Assembly (NCBI GenBank): GCA_900769145.1
Contig: CAAGFN010000064.1
Span: 1 to 64,000 of the forward strand
DNA from: Rikenellaceae bacterium
Lineage (GTDB): Bacteria > Bacteroidota > Bacteroidia > Bacteroidales > UBA932
Direction of reading: 5' to 3'
DNA length: 64,000 bases
Shown piece by piece: positions 27,300 to 37,362 of the stretch. Below the pieces are notes generated by a model. The model saw only the letters and a program-made list of their open reading frames with translations, was not told the DNA's origin and did no database searches. Positions within the stretch are counted from its first letter, which is position 1, and every line of letters begins with the position of its first letter. Both the position numbers and the translations under genes were made by a program.

Positions 27300-27307
27300 C
27301 AAATTTA
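27300..27307 (-). promoter_or_regulatory. -7 element of the minus-strand sulfatase operon
   Basis: On the minus strand it reads TAAATTTG, matching TAnnTTTG, 40 bases before the first sulfatase start. No clear -33 element was found, which would fit an activator-dependent promoter. Confidence 0.4.
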
Positions 27308-27502
27308 ACAAATTCGGCGGTAAAATGTCAGATGCGTTTTCCGGATGTCGGCCAAATGAACAATTTGTTGTGTTTTTGATTAAAATGTTCTAATCTGCTT
27401 AAGTATCTGTTATATTTTGTAAATAGCGCACTCTGATATGCGTTTGAAGCAATTGTTACCATTTTGGATAAAATGTTATACATTCCATTAAAATATTATG
27501 TA

Positions 27503-27510
27503 TAATTTTG
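27503..27510 (+). promoter_or_regulatory. -7 element of the SusC/SusD operon
   Basis: TAATTTTG matches TAnnTTTG, 61 bases before the SusC start. No -33 match was found at the right spacing, as expected if the HTCS activates it. Confidence 0.4.
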
Positions 27511-27571
27511 AACTTGCAGGCTATATATTACGGCCAGCCGATAATATTAACATTAAAACATTAAACTTTCT

Positions 27572-30500
27572 ATGCGGAAAACACGAGAATGCGCGCTTGT
27601 CATTCTACTTGCGCTTCTTCCTTTGTCCATTTTTGCGGCAGGGAAGGAGTCGCCTCAGGATGGCGGGCGTCTTACACTGACTGGACAAGTCACGGACGAT
27701 TTCGGTGATCCACTCGTCGGCGTTTCAGTTTTCATTGAGGGAACGATGACGGGAGCATCAACGGATGCAGACGGTGTCTATACCATCCAGGTTCCTGCCA
27801 AGACCACGACGCTGGTATTCTCCTGTGTGGGTTATGTGACCCAGAAAGTCCTGATTCAGGGTAACAGGAAAATCGATGTGATTCTTCTTTCGGACAATGA
27901 GAGCCTCGACGAGGTAGTAGTTGTGGGCTACGGCGTCCAGAAGAAGGAATCCAGTGTCGCAGCCATCTCCCAGATCAAGGGAGAGAGTCTGGCCAATACC
28001 AATATGACATCAGTGGCGGCTGCCCTCCAGGGACAGATTGCAGGAGTCTCGATTATCCAGAACAACGGTATGCCGGGACAGGATAATACCTCCATCAAGG
28101 TCAGGGGTGTATCCTCTTGGGTTAGTTCCAGCCCGCTTGTGATGGTTGACGGTGTGGAAAGGGATTTCAACAACATTGATCCCAAGGAAATCGAGACAAT
28201 CTCCGTCCTGAAGGATGCGTCAGCTACTGCCGTCTTCGGTGTGCGGGGGGCCAATGGCGTAATCCTCATTACCACAAAGCGAGGCAAGACCGGAAGGGTC
28301 AAGGTGGACTTCTCTTCCGAGGTCGGAGTGAAGGAACCTATCAATATGAAGAAACCGGAGAATGCCTACACTACCGGCCTGATAATGAATATTGCCAGGA
28401 AGAATGACAATGACTGGGGCGCAGTTCTTTCTGATGAGGTACTGGAGCATTACAGGAGTCACGACATGCCTTATGTATATACAGATACGGATTGGCAGGA
28501 TTTGATGCTCAAGACAGGAGTTCAGCACAAATACAATCTCAGTGTTTCGGGCGGTACCGATTTCGCCAGGGTTTTCGCATCATTGTCCTATCTCCACGAC
28601 GGCGATGTCATCAATACCATCAAGAATGATGTCTATGACCCGTCCTGGAAATATGACAGGTACAACTACCGCTTCAATGTGGATATGAATGTCACCAGGA
28701 CGACTGTCATCTCCATTGACGCTGGAGGTTATATCGGCATAAGAAATGCCCCTTATGAGACAAACAATCAGAGACTGTTCAGGCCGATTTTTACCCTGGG
28801 CCCTATGGACGGAGTGCCATATTATCCGGCATCCGTACTTGATGAATACCCTGATTCACAGCGCCCGGATGAGACAGGAATGCGCCTTGGTTCCACGAAT
28901 ATCACCAATGCGGAGAACCCTCTAGTCGCCAACAGCTACTCCGGAAGCCGCTCTATCAAGACCAACAATATCAATGTCAGTCTCAGGCTGAAACAGGATT
29001 TGGAATTCATAACCAAAGGCCTCAGTTTCAAGATACAGATGTCTTACAATAATCTTAGCCGCTGGACAAGGGAAATATCCTACAAGGCTGTCACATACAA
29101 GCTCAATACTGACCTTTCCTGGGTCAGGAGGCTCGGACGTGATGAAACCGGAAGGGAAGACCCTGAGCAAATCGCTTCAGTGGGAACTGACGGTCTGAAC
29201 GGCTCGCCTATTCCTACCCGGAACTGGTATTATGAGGCTTCACTCAACTACAACAGGACATTCGGCAGGCATGGTGTAACAGGCCTCATTGTGGGACAGC
29301 GCAGACAGACAAGCAGGGATGCTGCATTCCCGAGCTATGAGCAGGGATTGGCAGCCCGTGTCACATACGAATATGCCAACCGCTATCTCTTCGAGGCCAA
29401 TCTCGGTTACAACGGTTCCGAACAGTTCTCCAAGTCGAAACAGTACGGTCTTTTCCCTTCATTTGCGCTGGGATACAATCTTCACAATGAGAAATTCTTC
29501 CAGCCACTCCGCAAAGTTGTGCACCGAGCCAAGGTCAGGGCTTCCTGGGGACAGGTCGGAAGTGATGCCGCAGGTGGGGAGCGCTGGCTCTTCAACTCTT
29601 CCTATGTTACTGGCGGCGGATTCCAGTGGAAGCCGGGAACTCCAAGTTCCCCGGGAACCAATCTCCCTACGATTGTAGAGGAGAAGGCTCCAAACCTCAG
29701 CGCAGGCTGGGAAGTGGCAACAAAGCGGGATATCGGTTTTGAATTGGCTTTCACCAAGAATGATATGTTCGTCCTGTCAATGGACTTCTTCGATGAGAAC
29801 CGCTCCGGTATTCTTCTCTCAAGACAGCAGGTTCCTACATACGTGGGAAATCAGCCGAAGAAGATGAACCTCGGAAAGACCAGGACAAAAGGTTATGAAA
29901 TCGATCTCAAGTTCCAGTGGTATTCCAAGGACGGAAGCTGGTATATATATGCGAAGCCTTCAATTGCATTCAGCGACAACAGAATCATTTCCAAGGATGA
30001 ACCTCTCTACACTCCTGCTTACATGAAGGAGGAAGGTCACCGTATCGGACAGATTTTCGGCTATCATCATACCGGCTTTATCCAGGACGGCAACATGGCG
30101 ATGACAACTGCCCGTTTCGGAGCAGGTCTCCTCGGCCTTGGAGATACCGAATTCGTGGATTTCAACGGAGACGGAATAATTGACACCAAGGACATTTACG
30201 CCCTTGGCTATACACAGACTTATCCGCTTTATTCCTATGCTCTTCCACTGGGATTCAGCTGGAAGGGACTCAGTTTCGATATGCTGTTCCAGGCTGTAAG
30301 CCACATCAGCCGCAAGTGTGTCGACAATTTCGCATGGCCGCTTCACAGGCTTTCCAATCAGGTTTTTGACTTTCAGATGGATTCATGGAGCCCTGACAAC
30401 AGGGATGCGAGGTATCCTGCCTATCACTTCGATTCCAACCGTATTCATAACAATATCGGTGACGGAACTCCGAAATCGACGGCGGTATATGATGCTTCCT

Positions 30501-30727
30501 ATCTTAGGCTCAAGAGCATCAGCTTAAGTTATTCGCTTCCTGAGGAGGCAATATCCAAGATGGGTCTCTCGTCAATGCGTTTCTTCTTTAAGGCCAACAA
30601 CCTTTTCACCTGGGCTCCGAACTATCCGCTCGCCGACCCGGAGGCCACTGACGGTGGAAGTGAGATGACCAACGGATACTATCCGATGACAAGGACATTT
30701 ACATTCGGACTGAACCTCGGATTCTAA
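27572..30727 (+). CDS. SusC-like TonB-dependent outer membrane transporter (first pair)
   Basis: 1051 residues, typical for SusC. In order: signal peptide (MRKTRECALVILLALLPLSIFA), carboxypeptidase-regulatory-like domain (about 32-112), TonB box region LDEVVVVGYG, plug domain with VRGVSSWVSSSPLVMVDGV and VLKDASATAVFGVRGANGV, then a 22-strand beta-barrel ending in Phe. It imports glycan fragments across the outer membrane using energy from TonB, under a SusD lid. It begins the plus-strand operon, and the partner SusD starts 15 bases after its stop. Confidence 0.95.
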   Translation: MRKTRECALVILLALLPLSIFAAGKESPQDGGRLTLTGQVTDDFGDPLVGVSVFIEGTMTGASTDADGVYTIQVPAKTTTLVFSCVGYVTQKVLIQGNRKIDVILLSDNESLDEVVVVGYGVQKKESSVAAISQIKGESLANTNMTSVAAALQGQIAGVSIIQNNGMPGQDNTSIKVRGVSSWVSSSPLVMVDGVERDFNNIDPKEIETISVLKDASATAVFGVRGANGVILITTKRGKTGRVKVDFSSEVGVKEPINMKKPENAYTTGLIMNIARKNDNDWGAVLSDEVLEHYRSHDMPYVYTDTDWQDLMLKTGVQHKYNLSVSGGTDFARVFASLSYLHDGDVINTIKNDVYDPSWKYDRYNYRFNVDMNVTRTTVISIDAGGYIGIRNAPYETNNQRLFRPIFTLGPMDGVPYYPASVLDEYPDSQRPDETGMRLGSTNITNAENPLVANSYSGSRSIKTNNINVSLRLKQDLEFITKGLSFKIQMSYNNLSRWTREISYKAVTYKLNTDLSWVRRLGRDETGREDPEQIASVGTDGLNGSPIPTRNWYYEASLNYNRTFGRHGVTGLIVGQRRQTSRDAAFPSYEQGLAARVTYEYANRYLFEANLGYNGSEQFSKSKQYGLFPSFALGYNLHNEKFFQPLRKVVHRAKVRASWGQVGSDAAGGERWLFNSSYVTGGGFQWKPGTPSSPGTNLPTIVEEKAPNLSAGWEVATKRDIGFELAFTKNDMFVLSMDFFDENRSGILLSRQQVPTYVGNQPKKMNLGKTRTKGYEIDLKFQWYSKDGSWYIYAKPSIAFSDNRIISKDEPLYTPAYMKEEGHRIGQIFGYHHTGFIQDGNMAMTTARFGAGLLGLGDTEFVDFNGDGIIDTKDIYALGYTQTYPLYSYALPLGFSWKGLSFDMLFQAVSHISRKCVDNFAWPLHRLSNQVFDFQMDSWSPDNRDARYPAYHFDSNRIHNNIGDGTPKSTAVYDASYLRLKSISLSYSLPEEAISKMGLSSMRFFFKANNLFTWAPNYPLADPEATDGGSEMTNGYYPMTRTFTFGLNLGF

Positions 30728-30742
30728 AAAAACTTGAAAGGC

Positions 30743-32497
30743 ATGAGAATTAATTTCAATAAAATAATCGTTATCGCCGCCGCATCCTTCATTGCCGCAG
30801 GATGCAACTATCTGGACAAGAGGGAGAACACTGATGGTCTTACGAAGGAAGACGTTTTCGGCGATGCATACAACTATGAAAGATATGTGGACTGGATGGT
30901 CCAGAATCCGTTGATAAGATATCAGCAGGACGGTGCCAATCCGCACGGTACTTGGGATGACATCTCCGACAATTCAATGTCAACCATGCAGTTCACTGTA
31001 CCTTGCCTCCTTTCCGCTGACGGAGCATATCTGAACATGATTACCAACGACAGATGCCGCATGTGCAACTTTGCCGTCTGGGAGAGGATGTGGAAGGTTA
31101 TCCGTGTAGCCAATATGGGCCTCAAGTACATTGATATGTATCCCGGAGACGAATCAGGGAAAAACCGTATCCTGGGTACTTGCTATTTCTACAGGGGCTT
31201 TACATATTTCGAACTCTGCCGCCGCTGGGGAGGAATGCCTTACATGTTCGAACCGGTGGAGGACTTCACTCAGAATCTCGACTTCGAGAGGGAGGATATG
31301 AGGACGACATACATGCATGCCGCCGAGGACCTTGCAAAGGCTGCTGAGTATCTTGAACCTGTCATTGACGATTCAGAGTGGCAGAATCCGACATCAGTGG
31401 CCGCTCTTGCACTGAGGGCCCGCGTACTCCTCTATGCTGCCAGCCCTCAGGCTACGACTGAAGGCGGAGAAAGCCGCGAAAATCTCTGGCAGATGGCTGC
31501 GGAGGCTGCTGACGAGGCTATCAGGGCTGCCGAGGACAACGGGTACTATCTTGTCGACGGAGCCAACTATTACGACATTTTCAAGGGTGAAAATTCCGAT
31601 ATATACACGAAGGAAGTACTCTTCGGAAGGCGTTGCCAGATTGCCTGGGGTTCAGAGGCGTACAAGATTACTATCAGGCCTCCGGGAAAACTTGCCGGTA
31701 CTTACGGTCCTGCCGCAAACCAGAAGTTGGTTGACTGCTTCGATATGGTGAACGGATATCCGATTTCCGATCCGAAGTCGGGGTATAATCCCCAGAATCC
31801 TTATATCAACCGCGGTCTCCGTTTCAATCATGACATTCTCTACAACCAGGCCGTAGCCTTCGGAAACAAGAAGATGGACCTCTACAACAAGAAAGAGGGC
31901 GCATCCGCAATGGGTGGTGGAGACATCTCCTATTCAGGCGGTTCGGTTGCGGCTGGTTTCACAAAGACCGGAACGTACGCCATCAAGTGGATGGGAAAGG
32001 AATGGAACAAGGCGTTGCCGCAAATCTGGTCTTACATCCGTATGGCGGAACTTTATCTCAATTTCGCCGAGGCTGCCGCCGAAGCCGGTGCTGACATCAG
32101 CGGGAAGGGAGAATACAGATATTCTCCGTTGGAGGCCCTGAACAAAGTCCGCAACCGTGCCGGTATCGCCGATCTTCCGGAGGAGTACAGGACAATGGAC
32201 AAGTTCAAGGAGAGGGTTCAGAATGAGCGCCGCGTAGAACTCTGCTTCGAGGATCACAGATTCTATGATATCAGGCGTCTTCTCATCGGAAAGACATACG
32301 ACAATGATATCTACAGGGTCAATATCATCAAGCTCAATTCAGGATACGACAAAACCCTCTATCCTACTGGCTACAAATATGAGGAAGACCCAAATCCGGT
32401 ACTCGTGAGGTGCTATGAGGACAGGATGAATCTTTTCCCGATCAATCTTGATGACACCTATATCGGACCTGCATTCAAGCAGAATCCTGGATGGTAA
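30743..32497 (+). CDS. SusD-like surface glycan-binding lipoprotein (first pair)
   Basis: 584 residues from the ATG at 30743; a TTG nine bases upstream is less likely. Lipoprotein signal MRINFNKIIVIAAASFIAAGC, so it is anchored at the outer membrane. The helical tetratricopeptide-like SusD/RagB fold shows in RILGTCYFYRGFTYFELCRRWG and in the C-terminal ALNKVRNRAGI and VQNERRVELCFEDHRFYDIRR. It forms the lid of the SusC barrel and binds the incoming glycan. Confidence 0.95.
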   Translation: MRINFNKIIVIAAASFIAAGCNYLDKRENTDGLTKEDVFGDAYNYERYVDWMVQNPLIRYQQDGANPHGTWDDISDNSMSTMQFTVPCLLSADGAYLNMITNDRCRMCNFAVWERMWKVIRVANMGLKYIDMYPGDESGKNRILGTCYFYRGFTYFELCRRWGGMPYMFEPVEDFTQNLDFEREDMRTTYMHAAEDLAKAAEYLEPVIDDSEWQNPTSVAALALRARVLLYAASPQATTEGGESRENLWQMAAEAADEAIRAAEDNGYYLVDGANYYDIFKGENSDIYTKEVLFGRRCQIAWGSEAYKITIRPPGKLAGTYGPAANQKLVDCFDMVNGYPISDPKSGYNPQNPYINRGLRFNHDILYNQAVAFGNKKMDLYNKKEGASAMGGGDISYSGGSVAAGFTKTGTYAIKWMGKEWNKALPQIWSYIRMAELYLNFAEAAAEAGADISGKGEYRYSPLEALNKVRNRAGIADLPEEYRTMDKFKERVQNERRVELCFEDHRFYDIRRLLIGKTYDNDIYRVNIIKLNSGYDKTLYPTGYKYEEDPNPVLVRCYEDRMNLFPINLDDTYIGPAFKQNPGW

Positions 32498-32523
32498 TAA
32501 TCGCCTAACTTTAAAATGACATT

Positions 32524-35500
32524 ATGAGAAATATAATCAGATATGCTGCCGCATTGATCCTCTGTGCTGTTGTCTCCGGATATTCCGGAACAGCATCGGC
32601 CCAGAAGAAGGTAATGTCCGTTACTGCGGAGATGAAGATTGTGGATGAGTCCGGAAATCCTGTATCCGGAGCATCGGTATCTTCAGCGCAGCAAAGATAT
32701 GAATATAAAGCCGGCCCTGACGGCAAGTTGACCCTCAAAGTCAAAGTTACCGACAACCTCAAAGTAAAGGCGCCGGGCTACGATTCCAGAATTATTTCGG
32801 CTGCCGACCTGAAGAATGGCAATTCTGTAGTAACATTGGAAAGCAGACCGGTGAGAATGGATGATACGCATCAGATAGTGACAGTCACAGGAGACAGAGT
32901 GTCAGAGAGAAGAACAGTTGGAGCTTATTCTTCGGTTTCCGGTGCTGAACTGGAACAGAATCCTACAATGTTTCTTTACGATGCCCTCGGAGGCCGTCTC
33001 AATGGTCTTTTCACCCAGACAAATGCAGTGGTTCCGGGATTCACCGGCCAAACCGGTTTTACCCGGGCTCCTGATGCTGGCGGACTCATTGTCCTTGTTG
33101 ACGGGGTACAGAGATCTCTCGACTACATTGAGCCTGAAGTTATTGAGAGCGTGCAACTTTTGAAGGATGCTTCTCTCAAGGCATTGTACGGAGGTGGATC
33201 CAGGGCCAATGCTATCCTTCTGGTGACAACGAAGCGGGGCAGCGCCTATGAGAACAGCGTCCGCGTCAATGTACAGTCCGGTGTCCAGATGCCTACCAGG
33301 CTGCCGGAGTATCTCAATTCCCGCGATTATGCCGTAAAATACAACGAGGCACTTGAAAACATTGGGCTTCCTCCGATGTATGATCCTTCAAAATATGATG
33401 GCTCTGACCCGCTCCAGTATCCGGATGTGGACTATTACGGAGAGTTCCTCAACAAGTGCATTACAGTTACCCGTGCCAATGCCCAACTCGCCGGAGGAAC
33501 CCGCAATACAAGGTATTTCCTTAATGTGGGATATCAGAACAATGGCGGGCTTGAAAAGTACACGGAATATCCGAACAATGACAATGTCCTGACCGTAAGG
33601 GGAAATGTGGATAATACAATCTTTGATTTCATTACCCTGAAGGTCGGCATCAATGCTGCTATCGAGAAGAAGCACTGGCCGAATATGTCCACTCAGGATT
33701 TCTTCGACATGCTCTCCAATACCAGGCCGAATGAGTTCCCCCTGAGGATTCCTGGAAATCTGGTGGGCAGCAGCGAGGAATATGTCCTGGGCGGAAATGC
33801 CCTCAGGCTGAAGAACCCTCTCGGTGCCCTGACGAAGAACGGCTATGTGGAGAGGGAATACTCCTACATGCAGTCGGACTTTGCCATTGACTTCAACCTG
33901 GACCGTTTCGTGAAAGGATTGAGCATCCGTCCCACATTCTCATTCGATTTCTATAATGAGTATACTCAGAAGAAAGCAGGAGGCTATGCCGTATATGAAC
34001 TCCAGTACGATGAGAACGGGCAAATGCTGACAGACGGGAACGGGATTGCCAAGTTCATAAAACACAACGTTGACAACCCTAATACAAAGCAGGAAAGAGG
34101 TGGTGCCACTACAAATCGCAATATGGCATTCGCCACTGTTGTCAACTACAACCGCGTGATAGGCAAGCACGATATCATGGCCCTTGCCAACTTCCAGATT
34201 CAGCAGAAAAATCTCCATTCGGAGATACATGCCCGCAGGAAGATCAATGCCGGACTCTGGGCCAACTACATGTATGACAACACATACGTTCTCGATATGT
34301 CCCTTGTGACTCTCGGGGTTCCTACATTGGCACGTGACCGTCGTTTCGGATTCTTCCCGACAGTCGGCGCAGGCTGGATTATCTCCGGAAACGAATTTAT
34401 GAAGGATGCCAAGTGGGTTGACTATCTCAAGTTGAGGGCTTCTTACGGAATTATCGGTTCGGCAAATACCGGAATTTCCAGGGGCGCTTCCTATCCATAT
34501 CTTGACAGGTGGTCTCCTGGAGGTGCATACACCTTCAATTCATTCAATGACATAGTCGTCCTCTCCGGTACAGGCAATCCTGACCTGAAGTTCCAGAAGA
34601 CTGATGAACTCAATGCCGGCCTGGACTTCGAGTTCTTCGGACATAAACTCATCGGCTCTGCCGGCTATTTCCGCAACTATTTCCACGGCGGATTCGCCAA
34701 TATGAGTGCTATCTACCCTGGCATTACAGGCAAGGGCAATACCCTCTATTCCATCAACTACAATGCGACTCTCAGCCAGGGAGTTGAGGCTGAACTCCAC
34801 GGAAATCTCCAGTTCGGCGATTTCAAGATGAGAATTGGCGGAAATATTGCCTACGGATATTCCAAGACTGTGAAGCAGGCCAAGATTGACTATCCTGACG
34901 ACCTTGCCGGACTCCAGGCTACAGAATTCGACGGGGATGTAAAGGGTTACAAGGTTATCGGTACTTTCAGAGATGAGGCCGACATTGAACTCTCCCCGAA
35001 GCAGGTATTCGGAAAGGTTTATCCGGGCGATCTCAAGTACGAGGATACCAACAATGACGGAGTCGTCAATTCCGCTGACCGGACCATCATTGCCAATACT
35101 ACACCTCACATCCAGTACGGAATATCCGTCAGCCTGGAGTGGAAAGGCTTCAATCTCGATGTGCTGGGCTACGGACTTGCCGGTTTCGACCAGATGCTGA
35201 CGACCAAGTATTACCAGATTTACGGTACCAGGAAATATTCAAATGTCCTGAATACAGGCCTTCCTAACGGGAACCCTCATCCTGTTCTCAGAGCCGATGA
35301 TGCCAACAACAATTTCATCACTTCCGATTACTGGAAGGTTGACGGAGGCTTCTTCAAGCTCCGCAATCTGGAGTTCGGTTATACTCTTCCGCATAACGCA
35401 TCCAAGAAAATCGGATTGAACTCGCTCAAGTTCTTTTTCCGCGGAACCAATCTGTTCACGATTTCGAAGATCAAGGATCTTGACCCTGAGAACATTGATG

Positions 35501-35562
35501 CGGGAGTAGGCAATTTCCCTCTTGCGACCACCCTTACAGGCGGCATCTCGTTTACATTCTGA
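32524..35562 (+). CDS. SusC-like TonB-dependent outer membrane transporter (second pair, divergent N-terminus)
   Basis: 1012 residues with a signal peptide (MRNIIRYAAALILCAVVSGYSGTASA). The N-terminal region has a small carboxypeptidase-regulatory-like domain, but the usual LDEVVVVGYG box is replaced by a segment around HQIVTVTGDRVSERRTVGAY. The plug (LIVLVDGVQRSLDYIEP, LLKDASLKALYGGGSRANAI) and barrel are otherwise normal, ending in a terminal Phe. It is distinct in sequence from the first SusC and so probably handles a different fragment or partner. Its stop overlaps an ATG in frame with the next SusD. Confidence 0.93.
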   Translation: MRNIIRYAAALILCAVVSGYSGTASAQKKVMSVTAEMKIVDESGNPVSGASVSSAQQRYEYKAGPDGKLTLKVKVTDNLKVKAPGYDSRIISAADLKNGNSVVTLESRPVRMDDTHQIVTVTGDRVSERRTVGAYSSVSGAELEQNPTMFLYDALGGRLNGLFTQTNAVVPGFTGQTGFTRAPDAGGLIVLVDGVQRSLDYIEPEVIESVQLLKDASLKALYGGGSRANAILLVTTKRGSAYENSVRVNVQSGVQMPTRLPEYLNSRDYAVKYNEALENIGLPPMYDPSKYDGSDPLQYPDVDYYGEFLNKCITVTRANAQLAGGTRNTRYFLNVGYQNNGGLEKYTEYPNNDNVLTVRGNVDNTIFDFITLKVGINAAIEKKHWPNMSTQDFFDMLSNTRPNEFPLRIPGNLVGSSEEYVLGGNALRLKNPLGALTKNGYVEREYSYMQSDFAIDFNLDRFVKGLSIRPTFSFDFYNEYTQKKAGGYAVYELQYDENGQMLTDGNGIAKFIKHNVDNPNTKQERGGATTNRNMAFATVVNYNRVIGKHDIMALANFQIQQKNLHSEIHARRKINAGLWANYMYDNTYVLDMSLVTLGVPTLARDRRFGFFPTVGAGWIISGNEFMKDAKWVDYLKLRASYGIIGSANTGISRGASYPYLDRWSPGGAYTFNSFNDIVVLSGTGNPDLKFQKTDELNAGLDFEFFGHKLIGSAGYFRNYFHGGFANMSAIYPGITGKGNTLYSINYNATLSQGVEAELHGNLQFGDFKMRIGGNIAYGYSKTVKQAKIDYPDDLAGLQATEFDGDVKGYKVIGTFRDEADIELSPKQVFGKVYPGDLKYEDTNNDGVVNSADRTIIANTTPHIQYGISVSLEWKGFNLDVLGYGLAGFDQMLTTKYYQIYGTRKYSNVLNTGLPNGNPHPVLRADDANNNFITSDYWKVDGGFFKLRNLEFGYTLPHNASKKIGLNSLKFFFRGTNLFTISKIKDLDPENIDAGVGNFPLATTLTGGISFTF

Positions 35563-35585
35563 TGAACAATTCAAATCATTCCGAC

Positions 35586-37337
35586 ATGAATAAATTGAAA
35601 TATATTGCAATGCTGGCCTCGGCTGCTCTCCTTGCTTCCTGTGATTTTCTTGATCCGGAAACGGACAATTCCCGCAATGAGGGGATTCTGGACGAGACAG
35701 CATATTTCTGCGGACTTCTGAATGGCTCTTATGCGGACCTTCCGACATTGTTTGACTATTCTATGGATATAATGACAGACAATGCCGTCAGGCGTAATTT
35801 CAGTGGTGATTACTACCACACCTCGCTCGGAAACCTTTCTCCGGCCAACAATCCGCTTGACAATTACAACCAGTGCTACTCAAATATCCGCAATCTCAAT
35901 ATCTTCCTATCCAAAATGGTACTCGATTCGACGAAGACGTGGCTTACTCCAGTCAGATTCTTCGTTTTCGACAGCGAGGATGACATCGAGAACAATCTCA
36001 AGATGTTCTGGAGGCTCAAGGGTGAGGCTCTCGCCCTGAGGGCTTACTGGCAGAGTGAACTGTTGCGCAATTTCGGTGGCAAGGCAGTCAACGGAAGGGC
36101 ACTTGGCTTCCCTCTTGTGGGAGACAGGGTTCTCTATCCGGGCAAGGATGACCTGAGAATCCCCAGAGCAACATACGAAGAGTGTGTGGAGTCCATCATT
36201 GCAGACTGTGACAGTGCTCTCCTCTATCTTCCGGATTTGTATGGCAAGCCAAATGCCACGGATCCGGTATTCGGAAGCGCCATGAGAGAAAGATTCAGCG
36301 GGGCTGCCGTGAAGGCGCTCAAGGCCAGAGTCCTTCTCTATGCCGCAAGCCCTGCCAACAATCTTGACAATGATTCCGGGAAATGGGAGAGAGCTGCTGT
36401 CGCCGCAGGAGAGGCCATCAAGGCTGCCGGAGGAATCAAGGCTGCATTCTCCACCAGGGACGAATACTATTTCACACAGCTGAGCAATACTGACTGGAAG
36501 AACTACGATGTCCTGCTCAGGGGAAAAGTCCAGACTGGAAACAGTTCCTTCGAATCTTCGAACTATCCTTCCCAACTGTACGGTTCCGCCATTGTCAATG
36601 TTTCCCAGAACTATGTTGATGCATTTACCGACAAACTTGGATATCCGATTGCCGAGAGTACATTGTATGATCCTGCCAACCCATATGCTGAAAGGGATGC
36701 CAGGTTCGGACTCTTTGTGGGTTATGACGGATGTTCCTATGGCTCCTATGTCATCAATGTGCGTGAAGGCGGTGCTGAATCATACAATCCTGTCACACAG
36801 GGTTCACGTTCGGGATATTATCTGAAGAAGGGACTCCGCGTAGGTACAGTCAATCTCGACCCGGCCAACAGCAAGAAGACCCCGAGAGCCAACATCATTC
36901 TGGGCCTTCCGGAACTTTTGCTTAATTTTGCCGAGGCTGCCAACAAGGCCTGGGGACCTGCAGGTGACCCGAAAGGATTCAAGTTCACTGCCACGGATGC
37001 TCTCAAGCGGATTCTCGTCAGGGATAATCCGAAGGGAGATACCTATCTGGTGAATGAAATCGGAAGCGATGCCGAAAAGTTCGATGAATATGTAAAGAAC
37101 CAGAGAAGGATTGAACTCAGTTTCGAGGGACATTACTACTATGACCTCAGGCGCTGGTATGCCAATGACATTGACTGGGGAGCAAAGATAAACAATGATG
37201 TCTTCGGCGTCCGTATAAGTGCGGAAGGGGAGTATTCGTACATCAAACTTGAAACCCGCAGTTTCAAGTCTCCTTACCAGCCTATATCATACTCTGAGGT
37301 CATGAACGCCGGGCTGATGCAGAACTGGGGCTGGTAG
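35586..37337 (+). CDS. SusD-like surface glycan-binding lipoprotein (second pair)
   Basis: 583 residues from the ATG at 35586, which places the lipoprotein signal (MNKLKYIAMLASAALLASC) at the N-terminus; the frame is open from an ATG at 35562 that overlaps the SusC stop. SusD/RagB features include RLKGEALALRAYWQSELLRNFGG and the C-terminal VKNQRRIELSFEGHYYYDLRR. Partner of the SusC just upstream. Confidence 0.94.
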   Translation: MNKLKYIAMLASAALLASCDFLDPETDNSRNEGILDETAYFCGLLNGSYADLPTLFDYSMDIMTDNAVRRNFSGDYYHTSLGNLSPANNPLDNYNQCYSNIRNLNIFLSKMVLDSTKTWLTPVRFFVFDSEDDIENNLKMFWRLKGEALALRAYWQSELLRNFGGKAVNGRALGFPLVGDRVLYPGKDDLRIPRATYEECVESIIADCDSALLYLPDLYGKPNATDPVFGSAMRERFSGAAVKALKARVLLYAASPANNLDNDSGKWERAAVAAGEAIKAAGGIKAAFSTRDEYYFTQLSNTDWKNYDVLLRGKVQTGNSSFESSNYPSQLYGSAIVNVSQNYVDAFTDKLGYPIAESTLYDPANPYAERDARFGLFVGYDGCSYGSYVINVREGGAESYNPVTQGSRSGYYLKKGLRVGTVNLDPANSKKTPRANIILGLPELLLNFAEAANKAWGPAGDPKGFKFTATDALKRILVRDNPKGDTYLVNEIGSDAEKFDEYVKNQRRIELSFEGHYYYDLRRWYANDIDWGAKINNDVFGVRISAEGEYSYIKLETRSFKSPYQPISYSEVMNAGLMQNWGW

Positions 37338-37362
37338 TCACCAACACATAAACATTGAAATT

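Larger units (their letters stand above)
27261..27571. promoter_or_regulatory. Divergent regulatory region between the two arms of the glycan locus
   Basis: 311 A+T-rich bases without a gene. It holds a -7 element on each strand (described separately), three exact copies of TAAAATGT (27321-27328, 27381-27388, 27469-27476), and a tandem ACATTAAA pair shortly before the SusC start. This is where the HTCS would be expected to bind. The 8-mers are candidate sites only. Confidence 0.5.

Noticed and set aside
27261..27571. Small RNA or leader-peptide gene in the divergent region
   Set aside because: No convincing small frame with a start site or structured RNA was visible; promoter elements explain the region better.
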